This document shows positions 1 to 10,252 of a stretch of 48,372 nt of DNA, piece by piece. The number at the start of each line of letters is the position of its first letter. The first letter of the stretch is position 1. Both the position numbers and the translations under genes were made by a program. Source of the DNA: JAICIG01 sp035532215 (GTDB lineage Bacteria; Planctomycetota; Planctomycetia; Pirellulales; JAICIG01); the NCBI GenBank assembly GCA_035532215.1, contig DATKRK010000223.1, positions 1-48,372 on the forward strand, in the 5' to 3' direction. The notes under the pieces are model-generated. The model saw only the letters and a list, made by a program, of their open reading frames with translations, did no database searches and had not been told where the DNA came from.

Positions 1-48
1 CCGGCCCGCCTCATCGGCCGGCAACAAACACATTCCTTGTGCGCTCAC
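1..48 (-). CDS. Possible start of a CDS running off the left edge
   Basis: On the minus strand a GTG at 48-46 opens a frame with no stop to the window edge (16 codons, beginning Met-Ser-Ala-Gln-Gly-Met-Cys). An AGGAGG sits at 62-57, eight bases upstream, which is ideal spacing and stronger than most ribosome sites in this window. The frame is too short to recognise a product or to prove coding. It would be the next gene after plsC in the same direction. A long hairpin (50-114) covers its ribosome site. The call rests only on the SD and the open frame. Confidence 0.3.
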   Translation of the reverse strand, partial: MSAQGMCLLPADEAGR

Positions 49-49
49 G

Positions 50-114
50 GTCACAGCCTCCTTGCTGCCTTGGTGGGTTCTTTTCCAAACCCCAAGGTAC
101 TCAAGGACTGTGAC
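50..114 (-). promoter_or_regulatory. Long 5'-leader hairpin covering a Shine-Dalgarno
   Basis: The stretch folds as four stacked helices: 50-56 with 108-114 (7 bp), 59-64 with 102-107 (6 bp), 68-73 with 92-97 (6 bp) and 76-79 with 88-91, closed by an 8-base loop. On the minus strand the AGGAGG at 62-57 has four of its six bases paired in the second helix and two in a bulge. The structure could therefore gate translation of the frame starting at 48. It has no T-run on either side, so it does not look like a terminator. The regulatory role is inference. Confidence 0.4.
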
Positions 115-139
115 TTGCGCCTATTTCAACGGTATTGGG

Positions 140-279
140 GCTAGCCCGGATTATTCATCAGCCCATACCAACCCGAAGCGCAAGCGAGGTGGAGCAACGC
201 ACTTACCTCGCTGGCGCTTCGGGTTAGTGTGAAGCGCTTTGTCGAGCATTCTCGGGGCTGATGAATAATCCGGGCTAGC
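140..279. repeat. Nested palindromic element with 25-bp terminal inverted repeats
   Basis: Perfect 25-bp inverted repeats lie at 140-164 and 255-279. Inside them is a second inverted pair at 170-190 and 205-225 with one mismatch. The whole 140-bp unit can fold into a cruciform and resembles a MITE. It has no ORF of its own. The right arm contains the TAG stop codon of plsC (277-275), so the element forms the 3' end of that gene. Confidence 0.8.
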
Positions 280-937
280 GCGCCTGATGCACGCCGCGGA
301 TCAACTCGCGGTGCGCCCGGGCCGAGGCGTGACAAGCCCGGATACGGCGCTCGATTTCTGCAACCAGTTCGCGCTCGTCCCAGCGGCGCGCTTCTCCCGC
401 GGCGATCGGTTCGCCGAATTGGATGTGGATCGTGGCGACGCGGGGAAACATCCGCCGCCGCGGCCAGGCGTCGTAAGCGCCCTCGATCGCGACCGGCACG
501 AGACTGGCGTCGGTGCGCTTGGCCAGCGCGCTGAAGCCGGGCTTGAACGGCGCCACTTCGCCGTCAGGCGTGCGCGTCCCTTCGGGAAAGATCAGCACCA
601 TCTCGCCGCGCTTGAGCCGCCGCAGCGTCTCTTTCAGGCCGTCGAGCCCCAGCCCTTCGCGATCGATAGGGATTGCATCCAGCGATTGAATCAGCCAGCG
701 AAACGGCGCGAAGCCGAACAACGTTTTACGGGCCAGGTAGTTCAGCCGCCGGTCGCAAGCCAGCCCGATCAGCACCGGATCGAAATGGCTCTGATGGTTC
801 GACAACACCAGTGCGCCGCCTGCGGCCGGCACGTGCTCTCGGCCCGAAACGCGAATTCGAAACAGCACCACCGCCAGCAGCCGGCAGACGACGTGCAGGA
901 ATTCGTACCACAGGCGTTTCGGCAGCGAGCGGGGCAT
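275..937 (-). CDS. plsC: 1-acylglycerol-3-phosphate acyltransferase (PlsC family)
   Basis: This 220-residue protein moves an acyl group onto lysophosphatidic acid to give phosphatidic acid, a membrane-lipid precursor. The family block NHQSHFD (the HX4D catalytic motif) lies near residues 47-53. The substrate-binding block FPEGTRTPDG lies near 117-126. Length is normal for the family. An N-terminal hydrophobic stretch near residues 15-30 fits a membrane-attached enzyme. It follows cmk in the same direction, a cmk-plsC order also seen in many other bacteria, with a 122-bp gap holding a 75-bp palindrome. The last codons and the TAG stop fall inside the right arm of the element at 140-279, so the C-terminus may have been reshaped by that insertion. 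Confidence 0.93.
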   Translation of the reverse strand: MPRSLPKRLWYEFLHVVCRLLAVVLFRIRVSGREHVPAAGGALVLSNHQSHFDPVLIGLACDRRLNYLARKTLFGFAPFRWLIQSLDAIPIDREGLGLDGLKETLRRLKRGEMVLIFPEGTRTPDGEVAPFKPGFSALAKRTDASLVPVAIEGAYDAWPRRRMFPRVATIHIQFGEPIAAGEARRWDERELVAEIERRIRACHASARAHRELIRGVHQAR

Positions 938-966
938 ATAAACTTTGCGTTTTCTCTATTGAGGAA

Positions 967-1041
967 CTCACGCGGAGGCGCGGAGCCGCGGAGAAGAGCA
1001 TGAAAGCAAATTCTCTCCGCGGCCCCGCGCCTCCGCGTGAG
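967..1041. repeat. 75-bp palindromic repeat, copy 1
   Basis: A 27-bp left arm (967-993) and its reverse complement (1015-1041) match with one mismatch around a 21-base centre. A second copy of the same 75-bp length lies at 45766-45840 in the opposite orientation, about 88% identical by eye. This copy sits in the gap between cmk and plsC and may fold in the mRNA. Confidence 0.85.
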
Positions 1042-1059
1042 CTGCTTCCGGAATTCAGA

Positions 1060-1716
1060 TCACGGCTTACTCCGCACGCTGCGCACGAGCTCCTCGAGCC
1101 GATCGACGACCTCCTCAGGCGTAAGTCCGTCGGTAATGACTTGAATGGCGTCGGCGGCGGGTTTGAGCGGGCCGACCTGGCGGGCGGCGTCGCGCTCGTC
1201 GCGCAGATTTTGCTGGGCCAACACGTCCTCGAACGAGGCGGTTTCGCCGCGCTGTTCGAGATCGAGCAGGCGCCGCCGGGCGCGTTCGGCGGGCGTGGCC
1301 GTGAGAAAGATCTTGCATTCGGCGTCGGGAAACGCCACCGTGCCTTGGTCGCGTCCTTCGGTGACTACGTTGTCGCGGCCGGCCGCTTGCCGCTGTAAGC
1401 TCACCAGATGCTCTCGCACCGCCTGATTATTGGCCGCGTAGTGCGTAACCGCCGTGACTTCGGAAGTGCGAATGGCGTCGGTCACGTCTTCGCCGTCGAG
1501 CAGCACGCGCCGCTCATCGACTTCCATGCGCAGCCCACGCGCCAGTTCGGCCAATGCCGCGGAGTTTTTCCAGTCGAGTCCGCGGCGCAAAGCGGCCAGC
1601 GCCACCGCGCGGTACATGGCGCCGGTATCCAAAAAGCGAAAGCCCAGCCGCCGCGCCAAGGCGCGCGCCGCACTGCTCTTGCCGGCGCCGGCGGGTCCGT
1701 CAATAGCTACGATCAT
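1060..1716 (-). CDS. cmk: Cytidylate kinase
   Basis: The 218-residue protein phosphorylates CMP and dCMP with ATP in pyrimidine nucleotide recycling. The P-loop GPAGAGKSS is at residues 7-15 and is followed by the family signature LDTGAMYRAVA. The segment EGRDQGTVAFPDAECKIFLTA near 119-139 matches the NMP-binding region, where many homologues have DGRDIGT. A lid region with RDERDAAR follows. Length is typical. The ATG is preceded only by a weak AGG. It is followed by plsC on the same strand. Confidence 0.96.
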   Translation of the reverse strand: MIVAIDGPAGAGKSSAARALARRLGFRFLDTGAMYRAVALAALRRGLDWKNSAALAELARGLRMEVDERRVLLDGEDVTDAIRTSEVTAVTHYAANNQAVREHLVSLQRQAAGRDNVVTEGRDQGTVAFPDAECKIFLTATPAERARRRLLDLEQRGETASFEDVLAQQNLRDERDAARQVGPLKPAADAIQVITDGLTPEEVVDRLEELVRSVRSKP

Positions 1717-1759
1717 TGCCTGATGTGTTCTTCGGAGTGCGAGGAAGGGGAAACGCGGC

Positions 1760-1788
1760 TTGACATTTTTGGCATTAGAATCAAGAAT
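1760..1788 (+). promoter_or_regulatory. Sigma70-like promoter in front of a short hairpin transcript
   Basis: A perfect -35 box TTGACA is at 1760-1765, with a 17-base spacer and a weak -10 AAGAAT at 1783-1788. It points rightward, against both neighbouring genes, into the hairpin series that ends in a T-run at 1848-1854. The -35 is strong and the -10 is poor. Confidence 0.45.
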
Positions 1789-1794
1789 TCAAGT

Positions 1795-1854
1795 AATCCA
1801 GTTTTCTGGAGGTGGAAGGCGCAAGCCTTCGCGGCCCTTCGGGGCCGTTTTTTT
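1795..1854 (+). ncRNA. Candidate small RNA of three tetraloop hairpins
   Basis: From about 1795 the plus strand holds three consecutive hairpins, each with a four-base loop. They are CCAG/CTGG with loop TTTT (1798-1809), GAAGGC/GCCTTC with a GCAA loop (1815-1830) and CGGCCC/GGGCCG with a TTCG loop (1832-1847). Seven T follow at 1848-1854. The last hairpin plus T-run is a good intrinsic terminator. GNRA and UUCG loops are unusually stable in RNA. With the promoter at 1760 this gives a transcript of about 60 bases, ending at the DUF3800 stop codon. It matches no RNA family I recognise. Confidence 0.42.
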
Positions 1855-2635
1855 ATGGCAGCCATTTTCGCCCCCACCTATCGATCACGCCGTTCGCATC
1901 GCGATCGTATTTTCCGTTCTCCAGAATCTCAGCGATCTTACCTCCAAAATTAGTAGGCAGGGGCGTTTGTTCGCGCCTGGCGAGCGTTGCCCGGTAACTT
2001 GGGTGAGCAATCAGATCCGCGATTTGCAGCCCCGCGATATTGTTCGCTTTTTGCTTCACCTTGAGTTGGCGGCTCGTTAGGCAAGCGGTGAACTGCTGCC
2101 GTGCAACGTAGCCCGATCCGCTGTCATACACGCGCTCGTATGACTCTTTCAATCGCCTGTCTTCCTTGCCCCCGCGCGATTCGGCCATTACGTCTCCGAC
2201 GACATCCCTGCGCTTGAGCCAAAGCACGTAGCGTTCCAACAGTACCAGCAAACAGTAGTGGTACGGGTCGTGGCGCCAAACTTGATATCGTTCGCGGTGT
2301 TCTTTTTTATCGATCACGACAGTAAATACCGTGTAGTCGATGTCTGCGAGGAATTGCATTAACTCGCGATTGAATGCCTGCTCCGCAACTGGATCTCGCA
2401 AGCATTCGAAGGGCGGCTTCTTGTTCACCAATTCCTTTCGGTGCAGGATTATCGGCTCGTCTGGGTGCGAACCGAAGAAGCGCCGTTTCACATCTTCAAG
2501 AGCTGGGAATACCGTCCGATCGACGTATTCCAATGATAAAACGACCCCCGTCAAACTCAGATACCGATGATTGGGGTCATCCGAGGCGCCGAGGTCCGAA
2601 TTTCCAACCTCATCGACGTACATGCGATACTTCAT
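1853..2635 (-). CDS. DUF3800 domain protein
   Basis: The 260-residue protein has the layout of the DUF3800 family, which is predicted to have an RNase H-like fold with acidic metal ligands. The N-terminal YVDEVGN (residues 6-12) corresponds to the usual DExG start. A later strand carries VVIDKKEH, then AESRGGKEDRR, and the C-terminal GLQIADLIAH matches the conserved QxADLIA block. The acidic residues expected for metal binding are present. The biochemical role of the family is not settled, and members are often found in defence or mobile contexts. It begins 30 bases after the GH38-like gene and may share its transcript. No clear SD precedes the ATG. Confidence 0.8.
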   Translation of the reverse strand: MKYRMYVDEVGNSDLGASDDPNHRYLSLTGVVLSLEYVDRTVFPALEDVKRRFFGSHPDEPIILHRKELVNKKPPFECLRDPVAEQAFNRELMQFLADIDYTVFTVVIDKKEHRERYQVWRHDPYHYCLLVLLERYVLWLKRRDVVGDVMAESRGGKEDRRLKESYERVYDSGSGYVARQQFTACLTSRQLKVKQKANNIAGLQIADLIAHPSYRATLARREQTPLPTNFGGKIAEILENGKYDRDANGVIDRWGRKWLP

Positions 2636-2665
2636 CGGACCGTCTTGCCGCGAGGCTGCTGCCGA

Positions 2666-5518
2666 TCATAAACGCCAACGAGCCTCCAACTCGACCCATT
2701 CATAGGCGGAAACGTCTACGTTCACCCGATCGTCGTCGACGGTCAGTTCGGCCAGCGTCTGTCCAAGATAGTCGGTCTGCCGGGCGCCGGCCAACGGCTT
2801 GAAAGCCCGGACTTGCACGCGCCCCGCTTTGCCCGAGGTCTCCAACATCCGCAGGCGGAAGCCAACCTGGCAGCCATCCTCGCGCAAGGCTTCCCAGTGC
2901 GTCGCCAGCATGTTCTTGGCGTCGATGTGAAACAGCCAACCCGCCGCGCCCGAGGTCGGCTGCGACGCGTCGGGCAAGACCGCCAGCGGATCGAGCAACT
3001 CCATCGCTTGCGCTATCGGCTGCGTCAGCCCGACGCCGATCGCCAACTTAAAGCGCCGCTGCGTTTCGCCGCGAACGACGAGCAGCGTGTCGAGCATCCG
3101 CGGCCCGACGCGGCGATGATAAGCCAGCCCGCCGGTCAAGATCGCGGTGCGGACCTTCTCCGAGCGAACTTCGACGAAGTGCGGCGATTCCAGATGCTTG
3201 GCCTCGCTCAATTGGCTGGCCATGCCCGCGCTACGCCAAAGCTTGGCTTCGTCGTCGGCCCAGGCGAAACGGGCGGCGTAGTAGGAGTTCCAGGGATCGG
3301 CCCGCAGCGCTTCGCCGACATCGAGATCGATCTCGATGTCGACGACGCGCGATCCTTTCACGAGCCGATACCGCTGCTCGTAGCCGGCCAGGCGCCGCCC
3401 TTCGAGATCGACGAGTCGGCCGCGCGAAACGAGCTCGCTGTAAGCGGGCCCCGCGGCGGTGATCTCAATCTTGTCGGCCGCCATCACGGAATAGTTGGCG
3501 TCGAGATCCGGATCGCGCCACAGCTCGCCCGGCTTGGGGCGAGGGCTGGGCAATCGCAACGCCAATTGTTGCGACATGCGGTTGCCGCGCTGGCCGATCT
3601 CTCGAATCGCGCGGATGCCGCCCAGTTCCGGGTGGACGACGACTTCCAGCAGCTCGTTGCGAATCGTCGGATCTTCCACCACCGGCTTGCCGCGGCGTTT
3701 GGCCGGCGCTTCCGTCGCCGCCGCCGCGCCGGCGCCCGGTGCAATCCAGGCGAAGCCCATCGCCGGCACTTCGACCAGGGCCTGTTTGCCGCCCGCCGAT
3801 TCTTGCGCGGCGACGATCGCCCCTTCGCAATCGGGCAGCGCGGACAAGCTCGAAACGTCGACCAATGCGCGGCGAGCGAAGCTTTGCGAATTGAGCACGA
3901 GCACGCCCGGCCGCGGTTTGACGGCTCCGCGAGCGAGCGCTTCCGCCAGCCGGCGAGCGGCCGCGCTGCGCGCCTGTTCGACGCGTTGATCCAACGCGTC
4001 GTTGGCTGCGGCTGCGGCCGCTGCATCGATTTCGGCGAAAAGCTGGCTGGCGCCCGTCGCCGCATCCGCAGGGGAACTGCCGCCGATCCATTCGGCGAGC
4101 GCCGTGAACGTCTGCGCCGATTCGGCCAGCGCGCGGCGCCGGTGATGCCGGACCAGGTGCGACAGCGCATCAGTCTCTTCGCGAACGATCGCTTGTCGCA
4201 AGTAAGGCGCGCGGTATTGATCGGACTTGAACTTCGTCAGTTCGCCCGGCCGGGTCGTGTGTTCGAAGTAATCGGCCAGCGAGATGAATTTGCCGAGCAC
4301 CGGGGCATAAGCGGCCGAGCGCCGCAGGTCGGCGAAGAACGGGCTGATTTGCCCCGGCCAGTGGGCGAACACGACTGTCGCCACGTGGTCGAGATCCATC
4401 GCCTCGCCCATTTTTCGCGGGAAGCCCAAGAAGCTTTCGGCCGCATTGGCATCGAGGGGCAAACGCTCCAGGGCGTCGATCGTGCTGGAGTCGCGCCCTT
4501 CCCAGCGGCACTTGGCCTGCCCGCTGCGCGGAAAGCGACCGTCGTCGAGCGTGAGGTGCAAGGCGCCTTCATACCCTAGCCGCGATAAGAGCATCGGCAG
4601 CATCGGCGACAAGCCATACCGCCGCCGCCCGAAGACGTGCGGCTTGAGAGCCAGCTTCTGCTGATAGCTCGCCGCGCCGCGCCGCAACTCGGCCAACACG
4701 GCTTCCAGCGGCAGCAACGGCAATTCGCCTTCGGCGTACTCGCCGCCAACCAACGACACGCGGCTGTGGTCGAGGGCCAATTGCAGCGACGAGAGCGTTT
4801 CGGGATGCATCTCGGCGAGCCGCTCGACAAGCTGGCCGCTGATGAGCAGGTTTTTGGGAACCGGGTCGTCCAACTCTTGCCGCAACCCTGCGCCCAAGGT
4901 CGTGGGCGCCGTCAGCACCAGGTCGACCAGATACGATTCGACGGGATAGAAACGCTCGCGGGCTTCGGTCAGCACGTCGAAGCAACTCCGCAATCGATCG
5001 CGGGCGGCGTCGGTTTCTCCGGCGATGGCCGCCCGAGCGGCCGCCAGCGTTTCGTTCTTCAGATGGATCTCGTCGACGTTGCTCATATAGCGCATCTGGC
5101 GCGTGAGCAATTCCACGAGCAAATAACACAGCCCCAGCGCGAGAAAATCGGCCGCCAAGTCCGCGTCGACGCCGGCCGCCCCGCCGTCGAGTTCGGCCAG
5201 CGCGGCGGCGACCATTTCGTCGCGGCGGTGCAGCTTTCGCACGACATGGGCCCCGGCGGCCTGGGCTCGACTGGCCCAACCGGCCAGCAGCAAGGCGTCG
5301 CTGGCCTGCGGCACGATCACCAGCCGCCCCTCGAGTTCGTCGGGGGGGCTGTCGGCCCGAAACCACGTGGGCAGACTTTCGGCCGCGACCAACAACGCGG
5401 GGTGCCAGAGCGCCGACCAGGCCGCAAGCAAGCCTTCGGCCTGCTCGCCCTCCTGGTAGACCGGGAAATCTTCCAGGCTATGGCAAGGCAGGAGGATGAC
5501 GAGTTCGGAGAACTTCAT
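2666..5518 (-). CDS. GH38 (alpha-mannosidase)-related protein, probably non-catalytic
   Basis: I chose the ATG at 5518 (950 residues) because the longer open frame to 5848 translates to Arg/Pro-rich, unprotein-like sequence and crosses the next promoter. Residues 255-320 align with the GH38 core: SLVGGEYAEGELPLL resembles the usual VGGxWVEPD run, and RRRYGLSPMLPMLLSRLG resembles PDTFGxSxQLPQLLRRxG. In that alignment the nucleophile Asp is Arg and the following aromatic-Gly is kept. The C-terminal 330 residues look like the beta-sandwich half of GH38 enzymes (ELLEVVVHPELGGIRAI, then YEQRYRLVKGSRVVDIEIDL). An Ala-rich helical stretch lies between the halves. No signal peptide is seen. It may bind rather than cut glycans. 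No SD is visible. Confidence 0.7.
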   Translation of the reverse strand: MKFSELVILLPCHSLEDFPVYQEGEQAEGLLAAWSALWHPALLVAAESLPTWFRADSPPDELEGRLVIVPQASDALLLAGWASRAQAAGAHVVRKLHRRDEMVAAALAELDGGAAGVDADLAADFLALGLCYLLVELLTRQMRYMSNVDEIHLKNETLAAARAAIAGETDAARDRLRSCFDVLTEARERFYPVESYLVDLVLTAPTTLGAGLRQELDDPVPKNLLISGQLVERLAEMHPETLSSLQLALDHSRVSLVGGEYAEGELPLLPLEAVLAELRRGAASYQQKLALKPHVFGRRRYGLSPMLPMLLSRLGYEGALHLTLDDGRFPRSGQAKCRWEGRDSSTIDALERLPLDANAAESFLGFPRKMGEAMDLDHVATVVFAHWPGQISPFFADLRRSAAYAPVLGKFISLADYFEHTTRPGELTKFKSDQYRAPYLRQAIVREETDALSHLVRHHRRRALAESAQTFTALAEWIGGSSPADAATGASQLFAEIDAAAAAAANDALDQRVEQARSAAARRLAEALARGAVKPRPGVLVLNSQSFARRALVDVSSLSALPDCEGAIVAAQESAGGKQALVEVPAMGFAWIAPGAGAAAATEAPAKRRGKPVVEDPTIRNELLEVVVHPELGGIRAIREIGQRGNRMSQQLALRLPSPRPKPGELWRDPDLDANYSVMAADKIEITAAGPAYSELVSRGRLVDLEGRRLAGYEQRYRLVKGSRVVDIEIDLDVGEALRADPWNSYYAARFAWADDEAKLWRSAGMASQLSEAKHLESPHFVEVRSEKVRTAILTGGLAYHRRVGPRMLDTLLVVRGETQRRFKLAIGVGLTQPIAQAMELLDPLAVLPDASQPTSGAAGWLFHIDAKNMLATHWEALREDGCQVGFRLRMLETSGKAGRVQVRAFKPLAGARQTDYLGQTLAELTVDDDRVNVDVSAYEWVELEARWRL

Positions 5519-5954
5519 GGCAACAGCGCGTTGGATTGTGACGCTTGGCTCGCGAGCCGGACGAAACGGCCGCAAAACCGGCCCTAGGCCGGCTCGGCAA
5601 GAGGCAGGGACGGAACGTTCCAGCGCCACAGGCGCCGGGCGAGCCCGAGGGCGGCCGGCGGGCCGAAACGCCCCCCTTGCGAGCCAAATTCCGCCGTCAA
5701 ACCGTCCACGATATCCGCTGGCCGGTGGGGCGTCGAGTCGGTGCGTATACAAACGTTTTCGGCCAAGTATAATGAGGAGTCGGCGTTGCGGGCGGAAATT
5801 TTGTTGACAACACGATTTCAAAATCGATAAAGTACCGTTGAAGAGCACATCCGTCGGTCGAAAAGTTGTCCCGTCCTCGGCCCTTCCCTGGTCATCGACG
5901 GCGGATGGAACGGGCCGAAAGGTCGGTCAACGGACAGATTAGAGGTATTGGCTC
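5519..5954. other. Intergenic region between divergent genes
   Basis: This 436-bp stretch separates the minus-strand GH38-like gene from the plus-strand pilM-like gene. It contains a CCGGCC/GGCCGG hairpin at 5578-5592, a consensus TATAAT at 5768-5773 without a good -35, and the stronger promoter at 5804-5833. I see no gene in it. The long minus-strand open frame through it is a GC-rich artefact. Confidence 0.7.
5804..5833 (+). promoter_or_regulatory. Sigma70-like promoter of the pilM-like operon
   Basis: TTGACA at 5804-5809 is followed, after 18 bases, by TAAAGT at 5828-5833. The local sequence is AT-rich compared with its surroundings. The expected transcript would carry a leader of about 115 bases before the ATG at 5955. 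Confidence 0.65.
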
Positions 5955-8627
<2,673 letters not shown>

Positions 8628-8700
8628 GCGCCTTCTCTCCGGGGGTGTTGCGAACCCCTGCCGCGCGGATTGGCAAAAACCGTTAAAAGGAACCTAACCG

Positions 8701-10239
8701 ATGGACCAAGTCAAAGTCGCCCTGGCGGTCGTCAAGAAGTATCACTTCTGGATACTGTCCTTGGTCGTGCTGCTTACCGGCGCCACCGTCTGGTTTATGG
8801 CCGCGGATACTTTGGCCAAGGCGTTCGAGGCCGACAAGTCGAAAATCGAAACCGCCACCAAATCGCTCGATCCGTTCAGCGGGGGCGAACTGCCCAACGC
8901 TTCCTTCAAAGAGAAAGTCGACAAGCTCCACGACGGGTTGAAGCAGGAGGTGGGCGAAGTCTGGAAGGAGCTGTACCAGCAGCAAGTCCGTCAGTTCGTT
9001 TGGCCCAAGCTGATCGCCGCCGATATCGCCAAACTTCAGCCGGGCGAACCGATCCCCGAGCGTTTGCGGGCGTTCTACAACAACAATATCGTTCGCGACG
9101 AATGGCAGCGGGTCCTCGATGAAATCGATATCCGCCGCCCCAAGGAAAGCGAAGAGGGCGGAGCGGGTCGGAACGGGATGCCCATGGGCGGTTTCGGCGC
9201 CAATTCAACCGCGGATTTGGAAGGCCTCGTGGTCTGGGATGCAGCCCGCCGGCAGGCCATTATCGATCGCTACTATACCGAAAAGCCCCCCAGCGATCTG
9301 CGGGTGCGCTTGACGCAGGAAGACCTCTGGCTCTTCGAGCATTCGCTGATTCCCGTCGTGCAACGGGTCAACGCGAACGCGCACGACGCGGCCGACGCCA
9401 CGATCAAGCGGATTGACGTGCTCGACCTGGCGCAATGGGCCATCAACGCGGCCAACGAACGAGAGTTCGTCCTCTACAAGCCGGGCGATGGCAAGAGCAA
9501 TCAGGGCGGCGGCATGGGAGCAATGGGCGGCGGCATGGGAGCAATGGGCGGCGGCATGATGGAGGGGGGGGGCGGAATGGGTGAGGGCATGATGGCGGCC
9601 GGCGGCGGGATGAATGCCGGCGGAGCGGAAGGGGGCGGCGGCGCTGCCGCTGCTGCTGGCGGCGGCGATGCCGCTGGCGGCGCTGACGAGAACGCGGGAG
9701 ATTCCGCGCTGCTCGACAACCGCTACCTCGACGACCAGGGCAAACCGATGAAGGGCGATCCGTCGGGCTATGCCGAATTCAAGCAAATGTTCGTCTACAT
9801 GAAGTTCATCATGAACCAACGCAAAGTGCCCGACCTGTTGGCCTCCTGCGCCAATGTGCCTTTGCCCATCGAAGTTCGACAGGTGCGAGTCCACGTCATC
9901 GAACAGGCAACCGGCGCTTCGCAGCAAGGCGGAATGATGGGCATGGGCGGAGGAATGATGGGCATGGGTGGCGGCATGGGAGGCATGGGAGGCATGGGAG
10001 GCGGCGGTGAATCGATCCCCTACGAGCCCGGCCCTTACGATGCCATCGTGGAACTCAGCGGCGTGATCTATCTCTACAACCCGCCCGATATCGCCAAGCT
10101 CGGCTCGAAGGCGCCCGCCGAAAGATCTTTCAGCGTTCCCAAAGGCAGAGTCGCCTTGCCAGGTTCCGGAAACCGGTCGGGCATGAACATGGGGATGGGT
10201 AACTTCAATCCTGGCGCACCCGGCGCGCCGGGCCAGTAG
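8701..10239 (+). CDS. Membrane-anchored Met/Gly-rich protein of the PilM-like operon
   Basis: The 512-residue protein has one N-terminal membrane helix (about residues 13-34) with a short cytoplasmic lead, then a helical region. This is the topology of PilN/PilO-type alignment proteins, although I find no sequence motif that proves the family. Two low-complexity stretches rich in Met and Gly (about 269-333 and 411-435) are built from GGGM and MGAMGGG units. The C-terminal part contains strand-rich sequence (AIVELSGVIYLYNPPD). An AAGGAA lies about nine bases before the ATG. The gene starts 73 bases after the pilM-like gene and ends 13 bases before the next one, so the three are surely co-transcribed. 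Confidence 0.75.
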   Translation: MDQVKVALAVVKKYHFWILSLVVLLTGATVWFMAADTLAKAFEADKSKIETATKSLDPFSGGELPNASFKEKVDKLHDGLKQEVGEVWKELYQQQVRQFVWPKLIAADIAKLQPGEPIPERLRAFYNNNIVRDEWQRVLDEIDIRRPKESEEGGAGRNGMPMGGFGANSTADLEGLVVWDAARRQAIIDRYYTEKPPSDLRVRLTQEDLWLFEHSLIPVVQRVNANAHDAADATIKRIDVLDLAQWAINAANEREFVLYKPGDGKSNQGGGMGAMGGGMGAMGGGMMEGGGGMGEGMMAAGGGMNAGGAEGGGGAAAAAGGGDAAGGADENAGDSALLDNRYLDDQGKPMKGDPSGYAEFKQMFVYMKFIMNQRKVPDLLASCANVPLPIEVRQVRVHVIEQATGASQQGGMMGMGGGMMGMGGGMGGMGGMGGGGESIPYEPGPYDAIVELSGVIYLYNPPDIAKLGSKAPAERSFSVPKGRVALPGSGNRSGMNMGMGNFNPGAPGAPGQ

Positions 10240-10252
10240 GGAGACCTCAAGC

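Noticed and set aside
50..114. Resemblance to bacterial SRP RNA (CCAAGGCAG and a GGAA loop on the minus strand)
   Set aside because: The internal loops that SRP protein needs are missing, the stem pairs straight through, and the GGAA is not in a four-base loop.
2813..4579. 588-codon open frame on the plus strand
   Set aside because: It is antisense to the GH38-like gene, rich in Arg, Ala and Gln, and has no recognisable motif; long false frames are expected at this GC content.
5768..5773. Perfect TATAAT as a second promoter of the PilM-like operon
   Set aside because: No acceptable -35 box lies 16-18 bases upstream; the pair at 5804-5833 is better.
5519..5848. N-terminal extension of the GH38-like gene by 110 codons
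   Set aside because: The translation is Arg/Pro-rich and crosses the promoter of the divergent operon; the ATG at 5518 gives a protein-like start.
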